Of a DNA stretch of 53,854 nt, positions 28,067-36,764 are shown in pieces. Numbering within the stretch: the first letter of the stretch is position 1; the number at the start of each line of letters is the position of its first letter. Source of the stretch: Photorhabdus bodei (GTDB taxonomy: Bacteria; Pseudomonadota; Gammaproteobacteria; Enterobacterales; Enterobacteriaceae); NCBI RefSeq assembly GCF_003287735.1, contig NZ_NSCM01000031.1, forward strand, positions 1-53,854. Reading direction: 5' to 3'. The position numbers were made by a program, and so were the translations under genes. The notes beneath the pieces are model-generated. The model ran no database searches. It saw only the letters and a program-made list of their open reading frames with translations, and had not been told where the DNA came from.

Positions 28067-28990
28067 CTATGCGCCTGCACAAGCAAACATGCTTTGTTGG
28101 TGCAAACGACGAGCAAACTGACAATCTAAGGTCAACTCTTTCCTACTATGTCCTCGAACCAGTAAAGCTTCCCAATGGTGATGATGACCGGGCACAAACC
28201 CTGTACAGGCAAATCCCGCCTGCTGCAAAATTTCCATTGCCTGAAGCGTCCCTTCCCCTACCGGCAATCTCACGTATATCAGTTTGTGTGCCGGTAACTC
28301 TGCCACCTCTTTTACCCGCTCGGTTGTCTGCTTTTCTATCCACACTTCCAACCGACGTCCATGATTGGTTATACGGATATCTGCATCAGCCAACTCCTCC
28401 GGTTGCAGAGGCTCTTGACCAAACACTTGAGTCACCGATGTCAACCACAGTTGCCAACCGGAAGGCCAATGTAACTCTGGAAACGGCCAGCTTTGTAAAG
28501 GTAAACAACCCAGTACTATGCTTTCCGGGCGTGCCTGATCAAACGGTGATGTTACATAGTCCGGCAGCAATCCCGTGGTGTGAAACCCCAGATTTTGGGC
28601 CAGACGCTGACTATGGTTATGCGACGACACTTGCTTAATTGTGAGGATACTTAACCCCATTTTCTTAGCCTGATCACACAAGTATCGTCCAAGCGCGGTA
28701 GCAATACCCTGCCCACGTGCCTGTGGATGTACTGCGATCAACGCCAGTTCAGCGCTTAATGAGCAGTGTTCATCCCGCCACAGTGCGGCATGCCCCAACA
28801 CGTGTCCATCCTGTACCGCAACAGCGGAATACCACTGTTTTGCCGCGTTATAACGGCCAAGCATGGTAGGTAAATAGACTTCCGGGTAAACATAATCTTC
28901 GCCGTAAACAACCCGAAATAACGCACTAATACCGGTAGAATCCTCTTCCCGGAATAATCGAACTAATGGTATTCCTAGATTCATGCTCAT
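28067..28990 (-). CDS. GNAT-family acyltransferase, last gene of lux-like operon
   Basis: A 307-residue protein. Residues 1-160 form a GNAT N-acetyltransferase fold: the acyl-CoA-binding motif A is visible as ALIAVHPQARGQGIATALGRYL (R/Q-x-x-G-x-G/A) near residue 90, followed by KQVSSHNHSQRLAQNLGFHTTG, the usual motif B. The C-terminal half has a second GNAT-like fold without a clear CoA loop (AMEILQQAGFACTGFVPGHHH). The ATG overlaps the stop of the previous gene by ATGA. In this operon it would plausibly acylate an amine, perhaps using an acyl group activated or reduced by the upstream enzymes; substrate unknown. Confidence 0.8.
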   Translation of the reverse strand: MSMNLGIPLVRLFREEDSTGISALFRVVYGEDYVYPEVYLPTMLGRYNAAKQWYSAVAVQDGHVLGHAALWRDEHCSLSAELALIAVHPQARGQGIATALGRYLCDQAKKMGLSILTIKQVSSHNHSQRLAQNLGFHTTGLLPDYVTSPFDQARPESIVLGCLPLQSWPFPELHWPSGWQLWLTSVTQVFGQEPLQPEELADADIRITNHGRRLEVWIEKQTTERVKEVAELPAHKLIYVRLPVGEGTLQAMEILQQAGFACTGFVPGHHHHWEALLVRGHSRKELTLDCQFARRLHQQSMFACAGA

Positions 28991-30258
28991 GCTGCCTTCT
29001 CTTCAGCACCATAACCACGATGATCAACCACCCGCATTAATTTACCGGAGCGTGGATGAGTGACCATATTTTCCAAAGCGCAGTAAGTGACTTCCACATG
29101 CAAAAATCCCTGATCACATAACTTTGCCATCGCGGGTTGTGCCGCCAACAATGTCTGATGCACTGATGTTGTCGATGACGCCAGTGATGAATCGCCCGCT
29201 AACAAGAGTTCTATCTTATCCATGCCACCCTGACGGCTCAGCAATAACTGCCAAGCCAGTATGCCCTCTTGCTGTTGCAGTAAACGCGCAATATGGTCAG
29301 GAAAAATGGATAGCGAGAAAACTCGCACTCGGTGAGCGCTGCCCGCTCGCCCCTGCAAAGCGAATTTGCGACTCGGCTGCCCTGACTCTTCACACCAACA
29401 GGCCATGTCACCGGTAGGATAGCGGATAACTGGCATCAAGCGTCGTTGCAGATTGGTCACAACCAACAGGCCATTTTGGCCGGGCACCGTAATCGGCTGA
29501 CCATTGGATTCGTCAATAATTTCAACAATGGTATCCGTATCAAAAACCCGATGCTCGCCGTAACAGCAATCGGGAGACGCCGCCCCAATGAGGCCCGCAT
29601 CTACGCTGGCACAACCAACTGAACCAATACGCGCATTAGGAAATACCTGACTCAATAGTGTCAATTGCTCTGGAAACAGGCTTTCACCGCCGTACAACAG
29701 ACGATCAATGCCGGGAATAGACTGGCCGCACTGCTGCAAGGTACTGGCAAAACGTAATAGCTGCGCCGTCACGCCGGCCAGAACATTAATTCCCAAGCTG
29801 ACAATCGCATCGGCCAGCGCCCGATCATCAACTGACCAGGTAAACGGATACTCCACTACCGGCACTGGTGAATAGGACAACGCACCGTGAATAAACAATA
29901 AACTGGTATACAAATCACCAGCTACAAACAGATTAGCAACGCGGTCACCGGGCTGTAATTGCTGTGCAAGCCCTTGACCAAATGCGCGCACGAAAGCACG
30001 CCATTCGCTACAACTGAATACCGACAATCGACCATCACTGGTAGAGCCACCGGTTTTAAAAACATGACCACCGTTAACAGGGCCGGTTAACACCGGCCAG
30101 TTTTCCAGCGATTGCGATTGCTGCCAATAGTCATCAGGATTGATCAATGGTAGATCAGTTAGCGCCCAACCGGATCGAGGCAGATCACGATAAAGATCCT
30201 TAAAAAAAGGCGCATGATCGCGGGCGTATTCAACCAGATCGTGTAATGATAGTGTCAT
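28987..30258 (-). CDS. PaaK-like adenylate-forming protein
   Basis: A 423-residue protein of the phenylacetate-CoA ligase/coenzyme F390 synthetase-like group. The phosphate-binding motif is FKTGGSTSDGR near residue 70, degenerate compared with SSGTTGxPK because the final lysine is R. Later motifs are present: LLYGGESLFPEQL near 190, VGCASVDAGLIG near 216, and RYPTGDMACW near 282. The same motif order occurs in the C-terminal half of the next gene upstream, so the two are probably paralogues. It may activate a carboxylic acid as acyl-AMP; whether it makes a CoA thioester or transfers to a protein is unknown. Confidence 0.8.
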   Translation of the reverse strand: MTLSLHDLVEYARDHAPFFKDLYRDLPRSGWALTDLPLINPDDYWQQSQSLENWPVLTGPVNGGHVFKTGGSTSDGRLSVFSCSEWRAFVRAFGQGLAQQLQPGDRVANLFVAGDLYTSLLFIHGALSYSPVPVVEYPFTWSVDDRALADAIVSLGINVLAGVTAQLLRFASTLQQCGQSIPGIDRLLYGGESLFPEQLTLLSQVFPNARIGSVGCASVDAGLIGAASPDCCYGEHRVFDTDTIVEIIDESNGQPITVPGQNGLLVVTNLQRRLMPVIRYPTGDMACWCEESGQPSRKFALQGRAGSAHRVRVFSLSIFPDHIARLLQQQEGILAWQLLLSRQGGMDKIELLLAGDSSLASSTTSVHQTLLAAQPAMAKLCDQGFLHVEVTYCALENMVTHPRSGKLMRVVDHRGYGAEEKAA

Positions 30259-30287
30259 GATTTACCCAAAAAGTAGTATTATTGGTC

Positions 30288-32693
30288 TCAGAATCGGCTA
30301 TCCAGCACCAGCGGCGTTTTGCCACTTTGCGGGTGACGATGGAACTGCCCAACAGGTGTCGGGATAACTTCCAATTGAAGCAATCCACCACTGACGACTT
30401 GGTTCAGCATCCTATGTTGCAACAGATGCATACGTATCTGATCAGCATCTCCGTCGGCTAATATATGGATATAATCACAACCACTGGAGTTGTTCCCTAC
30501 CAACCACTGCACCGGAAACGGTAGCCCGGCTGATAATTCGGTTGGGTTCAAAAAAATAGAACCTACCCGTAATAACGCACCATGACGGCCTTCCAGTTTA
30601 AACCGCGGCGTTGGTAACCCGCAGTCGCAGAGATCTGGCAGCCAATAACCTAAGTCACCTATATCATAACGCTGGACCACCTGCCCTTCCCGCGCCAGAG
30701 GGGTAAACACCAGTCGACCACTTTCCCCTGTCGGAACAGGCTGATCACTATCAAGAGCCAAGATTTCCAGCCATTGAATATCAGATAACAGATGGAACTC
30801 CCCCTCTTGGCAACAAGCACAAGCATGACCTAACGGACCGGCATCCACGGAACCGTAAATCGCCGAGCGAATTATCTGTACACCAAAACTGGATAAAAAC
30901 CGACGTCGCTCTTCACCAATATGCTCACCGCCAGTAAAAATTTTGCGTATCCCACCATAGGCGCGCAACGCAGCCTCTTCACATTCAAACAATCGGTGGA
31001 TAGTGCTTGACATTCCCGCCAGCGTATTGATTCCCTGAGTGACAATAAAGTGCCTGATTTGGCTAAAATCATCGTCTATCGGGCCGCCCATCGGGTAATG
31101 CGGCACGGATAATTTATCCAGCACAGTGAAGAAACTCATCAAACCGCCATACAAGTTACTGCCATAAAACAAATTCATTACCCGGTCTTGGGATGGCTCC
31201 AGACCAGCAGCGAACAAACCATCTGCCGCGGCCTGCATTTGACTGTGATAATCTCGATGGCTGAAACCCGCCAGCTTTGGCTCGCCGCTACTACCACCGC
31301 TGCGGAAAAACACCTGTGCTTTTGCCGTCACGCCGCCGTTCTGAAACGTTGCTTTATCCATCACTGGAATCCCTGCCAGTTCCGGCGGATTGGCCGACCC
31401 TTTATCTAATGCGACATGGCCTGGTAGTTGTTCAGCTTTCAAACTGACGGAGACACGTCGAGCCAGCCGAGTCAATGCGTAAACACCATCATGAGGCTCC
31501 CCCTCATAGCCATCGTGCATCGTACCTGCCTGACATATCCGACTAACCCCGGCGGCTAACAACTGACGACTCAACATCGGCAGCTCTTTTTCTTTAGCTA
31601 TCAAAGCACAACTCTGCAAATAGGTGCGCCACGGCAACAAAATCTCGACCAATTGTGCACGTGGCGCCGGACGAACTTGCAAAGTACGGAACAGAGGTGA
31701 TGGAGCAAGTTCTTGACGCTGTATCCAGGCTACCCGCCAACCATTGCCCTTTTCTACTGAGCCGCAGAGATCAGCAAAAGTGTGATCCAACTGTAAGAAT
31801 GCCATCTGACTGCTGATTTCCGCCGCTTCCTGTATATCTGGCTGTAAGGCTGGCCATACTGACGCACGTCGTGCCAGTGCGGCGGCCACGGCACTAACCA
31901 CCTGTCGTAAGACGTTCTCGTCAGTGCTATCGACCAACAAACACTGTGGACTGGAACACGCTTGTTGGTCAAAACGGCAAACATCATCAGCCAATGCATC
32001 GTAATCAGCATCACTGGCGACCATCGGGTCCAAATAAGCAAAACTGATACGATGTCCCCAATCTATCCAACGGCAACCGGGCCGTAATTGGCTACGAATA
32101 GCGGTCAGGGCGCTATTGCTACCCCAGGCGGATACGGCATCAGCACACGACAATAATTCTGATAATTGATCAGACGGCAAAGGCAACACAGATATATAAG
32201 GTGCCAACGTGCCGCTCAGGTCATGACGTAGGAATTCAGCCAGTATCTGCGCATTAAGGCCGTGGTCGCTGCTACTAGGACGTAACCAGTTAACATTACC
32301 CACTAGCAAGCTCTCTAACACGGCCATAAATGGCAGTAAAGGCGCGTTGGCCGGCGTAATATGCACCACCAATCCCAATGGTTGCCAAGTTTCAAAACGG
32401 GGCTGTGTATAGTCAAAACGACGCAGAGAAAAGGGTTGTTCTCCCAGTTCGTGCCGCAACTTTGCCTCTAAAGAATCGCGATGACAGAAGTGGCGTAACG
32501 CGGTGAGAGCAGCGGTATCCAGCCCAAGCTTAACAGCAACATTATCGAGATCATCAACGAAGCGCTCAGCACACGCCAATACCTGTTGTACACTTGGGGG
32601 ACAAGCCAGCGTCTCAGCCAAATTACCTTTCAGTTCCGCCAATACGCTAGCGGGCTCCAAGTCAGAGATAACCTTACCATTCACTAAATACAT
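30288..32693 (-). CDS. LuxC-like acyl reductase fused to a PaaK-like adenylation domain
   Basis: An 801-residue fusion. Residues 1-400 match LuxC, the fatty-acyl reductase of the bacterial luciferase system: LGLVVHITPANAPLLPF near 107 and the catalytic block QQACSSPQ with Cys246. Residues 430-801 form an adenylate-forming domain with SGGSSGEPK at 465-473, FTGGEHIGEERR, IYGSVDAGPLG and RYDIGDLGYW. LuxC normally stands alone and works with a LuxE synthetase, which is the next gene upstream. The fusion suggests that an acid is activated and reduced on one chain to an aldehyde. It is not the luxCDABE operon, since no luxA, luxB or luxD is present. Start has AAGGAG eight bases ahead. Confidence 0.85.
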   Translation of the reverse strand: MYLVNGKVISDLEPASVLAELKGNLAETLACPPSVQQVLACAERFVDDLDNVAVKLGLDTAALTALRHFCHRDSLEAKLRHELGEQPFSLRRFDYTQPRFETWQPLGLVVHITPANAPLLPFMAVLESLLVGNVNWLRPSSSDHGLNAQILAEFLRHDLSGTLAPYISVLPLPSDQLSELLSCADAVSAWGSNSALTAIRSQLRPGCRWIDWGHRISFAYLDPMVASDADYDALADDVCRFDQQACSSPQCLLVDSTDENVLRQVVSAVAAALARRASVWPALQPDIQEAAEISSQMAFLQLDHTFADLCGSVEKGNGWRVAWIQRQELAPSPLFRTLQVRPAPRAQLVEILLPWRTYLQSCALIAKEKELPMLSRQLLAAGVSRICQAGTMHDGYEGEPHDGVYALTRLARRVSVSLKAEQLPGHVALDKGSANPPELAGIPVMDKATFQNGGVTAKAQVFFRSGGSSGEPKLAGFSHRDYHSQMQAAADGLFAAGLEPSQDRVMNLFYGSNLYGGLMSFFTVLDKLSVPHYPMGGPIDDDFSQIRHFIVTQGINTLAGMSSTIHRLFECEEAALRAYGGIRKIFTGGEHIGEERRRFLSSFGVQIIRSAIYGSVDAGPLGHACACCQEGEFHLLSDIQWLEILALDSDQPVPTGESGRLVFTPLAREGQVVQRYDIGDLGYWLPDLCDCGLPTPRFKLEGRHGALLRVGSIFLNPTELSAGLPFPVQWLVGNNSSGCDYIHILADGDADQIRMHLLQHRMLNQVVSGGLLQLEVIPTPVGQFHRHPQSGKTPLVLDSRF

Positions 32694-32694
32694 T

Positions 32695-33825
32695 TCAGGA
32701 CTCCTTTATCAACTCAGAAGCGGCAATCGCACAACTACGGCTTTTACTGGTACCGGCACGACCCAGTAACTCAAACCAATCGGTAGCTAACTCACAACCA
32801 CATTCAGCAGCGGGATGCAGCACCGCCAAATCGCTCACCACAATACTGTGTGCCGGGCTGGAAGTGATATAAGGTGATACCAGATGCAGAAAACCTGGCT
32901 TACCATAGGGTTGAACCGCCATGTTAGCGGTATCGCGGACATAGGTTCGGGCATAGGCCGGCACATGAAAATGGTGATTTCGGCACTCAACATAAGGCAC
33001 CGGATGCTCCACCGAACCGTAACCATCCCGGCACCGCTCGTCAGGAATACCCAGTTGTTCCCCCAAACGCTGATACAGTAAGGATTTTGGAATGGCTTTA
33101 TCAGCGTACGTTTTCCAACCGCCACCTAAAAAGACCAGTGATTCAGGATGCAACTGCACCGGCGGCAACCCCATTTCCTGCATCCGCTCCAGTGTGAACC
33201 ACAAGAATGCCGGAAAGCCCAAGATACGCACCGGCAGCCCTTGTGCCGCAAATTCTTGTAAGGATCGGATCACACCAAAAGGATCAAACTCATTGCTTTT
33301 TCCGTTGTGGCGCAGTGCATAACAGGCTTGGTTTACCGGTGCATACTTGCACAGATACTGATCGGTATACGCGGTTCCCAACGTCACCGTACCGGCAGGC
33401 TCATAGCTTAGCAGCAAGTAATTGCAGGGCTGCTGCGGCGTATTCCAACCGTAATACTCGAAAATCCGTTCAACCATATTTTGAGCTGCACGCATACTAC
33501 GTGCATCGTAACGCATACGGCTCTTTTGGCCGGTTGTCCCAGAAGAGGTCAGCTCCAATGCATTCCTACCCGTAGTACTGAGCAACAACTGGCGTTTGAA
33601 ATAATTAGCGAAAATAGGCGGCAAACGCGACCAATCGTCCAGTTTCTCCAGTCTTTCCACTTCCAGACCGTTAGCCTTCAACCACTGAGAATAACCGGGA
33701 GTATTTTCACAGTGATACAGCGTCAACTCACGCATGGCAGCATCAAATAATTGGTCGCAAACGCTATCGACCCGATAAGGATGATCAAGCGCGCAAAGGG
33801 CGTCAACATAAGCAAGAGAGGTCAA
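32695..33825 (-). CDS. LuxE-like acyl-protein synthetase
   Basis: A 376-residue protein of the LuxE family, which activates a fatty acid with ATP and carries it as a thioester on its own cysteine before handing it to LuxC. The nucleotide motif LTSSGTTGQKSRM lies near residue 91, DGYGSVEHP near 268, and the C-terminal SKSRSC holds Cys365, the position of the acylated cysteine in LuxE. The start is TTG at 33825, supported by GGAG seven bases upstream; no ATG occurs near the N-terminus. First gene of the operon, one base from the fusion gene. Confidence 0.87.
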   Translation of the reverse strand: MTSLAYVDALCALDHPYRVDSVCDQLFDAAMRELTLYHCENTPGYSQWLKANGLEVERLEKLDDWSRLPPIFANYFKRQLLLSTTGRNALELTSSGTTGQKSRMRYDARSMRAAQNMVERIFEYYGWNTPQQPCNYLLLSYEPAGTVTLGTAYTDQYLCKYAPVNQACYALRHNGKSNEFDPFGVIRSLQEFAAQGLPVRILGFPAFLWFTLERMQEMGLPPVQLHPESLVFLGGGWKTYADKAIPKSLLYQRLGEQLGIPDERCRDGYGSVEHPVPYVECRNHHFHVPAYARTYVRDTANMAVQPYGKPGFLHLVSPYITSSPAHSIVVSDLAVLHPAAECGCELATDWFELLGRAGTSKSRSCAIAASELIKES

Positions 33826-34238
33826 AAGTCGTCTCCAGAAATTAAAGAAAAAAGGGCATTTACTCCCTTAAAATAATAGGTACGTTATTTCAACCTCCGG
33901 CAAATCAATTCCGCCGAAGAAAAAATAATGACATGTTGAATACAACGCCTTAACCAAATAAAAACAGGTCACCGTTCTGGTAAAACTCACATTTAATTTT
34001 GTTAATTCCTTGTAATAAAAATAATAAAAACATAACAATTATGAATTAATAAACACTAATGTAATAAAAAATTTATATTTAATAACCTTATCAACGAATT
34101 TGGACATCATTATTTATGCGTAAATAACAGCTGAAAAAGTCTATAATCACTCATCAAATATGAATTTATAGTCAATATTTAACATTTGAAAAACAAATAG
34201 GATACTGAAATCTCCATGATATTTACGCAATTAATATT

Positions 34239-34364
34239 TATACCCGTCATCTTTCAAGTTGCTTCTTTGTTGGCTGCACTCATTCACCGCGGTCACATCG
34301 TTATCTATGCTCCCGGGGATTCGCTCCCTTACCGTCGCGATCCATCTTGAAATCCATAGGGAAT
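34239..34364 (-). repeat. ERIC element, copy 6
   Basis: Near full-length, inverted relative to copies 1-5 (starts TATACCCGTCATC, ends with ATCCATAGGGAATAGTATA, so the distal end carries a short insertion or divergence). It lies upstream of the lux-like operon. Confidence 0.92.
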
Positions 34365-35071
34365 AGTATAATAATCAACAACGTTATTTCTTTATTCTTG
34401 TCAATTTCCCAACAGGTAAAGTCTCTAAACTTGAAGTAAAACCATCAAAAAGTTAAAAATAAAAAACACATTTCTATACCCATGATAGAAATTTGCTTTT
34501 ATATAATTAATTTACCTATCTTACTAATCATTCATGTTAATATTTCTTTATCAACCATTATAACTCCTGGGAAGAATAAAATATTTCAATAACAATCAAA
34601 ATAAGAATTGCCAATAAGCAATATTATATATAATGATATTTCAATAAAAAACCAAAAGTTTTTATTTTGTAAATATCTAAAATATACAAAATATAACACT
34701 TAATTTTACCTGAAATTTCCATTTATAATACTAAAAATATAACATTTATATTTATAATTCCCAAAACCAATATTTTATTTTACAACTTAACCAAGAATCA
34801 CAATATAATATTATTTATTTTATTAAAATAACAATAGTAAATTAACTAATATCTAACTCATAATGTATTTAAATATTAACCTATGTAATAATTACATTAT
34901 TTACCAAATTTATTATTTTATCTCATATATAAATTAAATATAAATGCAATATAAACCTCATACAAATTAAAATCTGGCTTCTTCATTTTAATTAATTTTC
35001 TATTTAAGAAACTCAACAAACAGCCAGATAATAATCACTGAAAGTGTCTTACGATACCGTAATAAGAACAA

Positions 35072-35152
35072 TATACCCTATAGATTTATTCCAACGCAAG
35101 GGACGTACAAATGAAGTTTAAATCAGTGATACTGATTGGAATATCTGCTTAA
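35072..35152 (+). other. ERIC tip followed by a signal-peptide-like mini-frame
   Basis: TATACCCTATAGATTT at 35072-35087 matches the outer end of an ERIC element, and GCAAGGGA at 35096-35103 matches a later part, as if the middle were deleted. An ATG at 35111 then encodes MKFKSVILIGISA and a stop. This resembles the start of a signal peptide and may be the remains of an exported-protein gene; too short to call. Confidence 0.25.
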
Positions 35153-35179
35153 CACAATAATCTGATATATCCGATTTAC

Positions 35180-35202
35180 CTGGCGTCATTAATTGACGCC
35201 AG
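35180..35202. terminator. 9-bp perfect hairpin
   Basis: CTGGCGTCA at 35180-35188 pairs with TGACGCCAG at 35194-35202 around TTAAT. It stands out as GC-rich in AT-rich surroundings, but no T-tract follows on either strand, so it is only a candidate terminator or relic. Confidence 0.35.
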
Positions 35203-35654
35203 ACTAACTAATCCGAGTTTCGTATATGGACGAACATCAAAAATTATTTAGCCAATAAAATAACTCACATCTATAACAGATAACTGTACTTCCCGTAAAC
35301 ACTCCACCGGTACATAACTGTATGTTAAATAAAGATAGGTTACTTCTCCTTTATTGAAAAACTCACCTATTACAGCCATAAACGATAGCAATAGATGCTA
35401 ACGCTGTTTTCTACGATACTTGTACTCCTCTACCTATACTTGCTACTGTTATTCGGTTGTAGCAGCACCTTTGAGCAGCATACTTCTGAATGAGATTATT
35501 CCTGTTTATCTCCTGAAATCTTGCATACCGCTAGTATCTCAATAGAAAGGTTATCCTCATTATATGGAGAAATGGAACTTAACATTCATTCGCTGCTGTG
35601 CAGATAAAAAATTATTTAACACCACAATGAGTTAACACCACAAAGAGGGAAATT

Positions 35655-36764
35655 ATGAACAACTTTGACCCCAAAATTTACCAACACACTCCCACTATCA
35701 CTGTTCACGATAACCGTGGGCTGGATGTCCGTGAAATCCGTTATCACCGAGCTACCGCAGAAAAAAATAGTGATATCCGTATCACCCGTCATCAGTATGA
35801 TGTTCTCGGACACCTGCACCAAAGTATTGACCCACGCCTGTATGACGCCTGGCAGAAAGATAGCTCGGTAAAACCCAATTTTCTCTGGCAGTATGATTTA
35901 ACGGGCAACGTCCTACGTACAGAGAGTGTCGATGCGGGTAATACTGTCACTCTTCATGATATTGAAAACCGTCTTGTCCTGACTGTAACTGCAACGGGTG
36001 TCAAGCAGACCCGACAATATGAAGACAACTCTCTGCCCGGTCATCTGTTATCCGTAACCGAACAAGAGCCAGAGGAAAGGGCATCCCATATCACCGAACG
36101 TCTCATCTGGGCTGGAAACACATCGGCAGAAAAAGACCAAAATCTTGCTGGTCAGTGTGTACATCACTACGATACAGCAGGAGCGACCCAACTGAATCGA
36201 GTTTCCCTGACCGGAGCGGCTTCATCACAATCCCGTCAGCTACTGGTTGATGGTCAAGAAGCAGATTGGTTCGGGGATGATAAAAAGATCTGGGATAAGA
36301 AATTAAGTAGTGATGTATACACCACCGAAAACAAGACGGATGCTACCGGCACTCTGTTGACACAAACCGATGCCAAAGGAAACATCCAGCATCTGGCCTA
36401 TAATGTAGCCGGACAATTGAAAGGAAGCTGGCTAACGGTAAAAGGCCAAAAAGAGCAGATTATCATTAAATCCCTAACCTATTCAGCCGCAGGACAAAAA
36501 CTACGCGAAGAACACGGTAACGGTATCATCACCGAATATACTTACGAGCCGGAAACCCAGCGACTGATGAGCATCACAACCCGTCGTTCAACCGATAGCA
36601 AGGCTTTGCAAGACTTACGTTATGAATATGATCCGGTTGGCAACATAATCAGTCTCCGTAACGATGCAGAAGCGACCCGCTTCTGGCGCAATCAGAAAAT
36701 GGTTCCAGAGAATATCTATACCTACGATTCCCTGTATCAGCTTATTAGCGCAACAGGGCGCTAA
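35655..36764 (+). CDS. tccC: Second TccC-type protein, N-terminal half (ends at in-frame stop)
   Basis: A 369-residue frame strongly similar throughout to the N-terminal third of TccC1 in this window (HTPTITVHDNRGLDVREI, SIDPRLYDA, NPVG/DPVGNIISLRNDAEATRFWRNQK). It ends in SATGR followed by TAA, where TccC1 continues REMANIGQ. A single GAA-to-TAA change therefore splits the RHS shell. The second half follows immediately in the same frame. GAGGGAAATT precedes the ATG. Its place between tcc and the ant cluster matches what I recall for tccC6 in P. laumondii TTO1, so it is probably that orthologue. Whether it is a pseudogene, a read-through gene or a sequencing error cannot be told here. Confidence 0.85.
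   Translation: MNNFDPKIYQHTPTITVHDNRGLDVREIRYHRATAEKNSDIRITRHQYDVLGHLHQSIDPRLYDAWQKDSSVKPNFLWQYDLTGNVLRTESVDAGNTVTLHDIENRLVLTVTATGVKQTRQYEDNSLPGHLLSVTEQEPEERASHITERLIWAGNTSAEKDQNLAGQCVHHYDTAGATQLNRVSLTGAASSQSRQLLVDGQEADWFGDDKKIWDKKLSSDVYTTENKTDATGTLLTQTDAKGNIQHLAYNVAGQLKGSWLTVKGQKEQIIIKSLTYSAAGQKLREEHGNGIITEYTYEPETQRLMSITTRRSTDSKALQDLRYEYDPVGNIISLRNDAEATRFWRNQKMVPENIYTYDSLYQLISATGR

Larger units (their letters stand above)
33826..35654. other. Gene-free AT-rich region between the lux-like operon and the second tccC
   Basis: About 1.8 kb of very AT-rich sequence without a credible gene. It holds a complete ERIC copy (34239-34364), an 8-bp inverted repeat with long spacer (ATCTGGCT at 34972-34979, AGCCAGAT at 35022-35029), an ERIC-like tip at 35072-35087, a 13-codon frame at 35111-35152 and a hairpin at 35180-35202. 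The region must contain the promoters of the flanking divergent genes. Confidence 0.6.

Noticed and set aside
28069..28638. A 189-codon plus-strand frame opposite the GNAT gene
   Set aside because: The minus-strand GNAT has clear CoA-binding motifs and couples to the upstream gene; the plus-strand product has no motif and is proline- and threonine-rich as expected for a shadow.
30288..33825. Identification as the bioluminescence operon luxCDABE
   Set aside because: No luciferase subunits or LuxD thioesterase are present, and gene order and the LuxC fusion differ.
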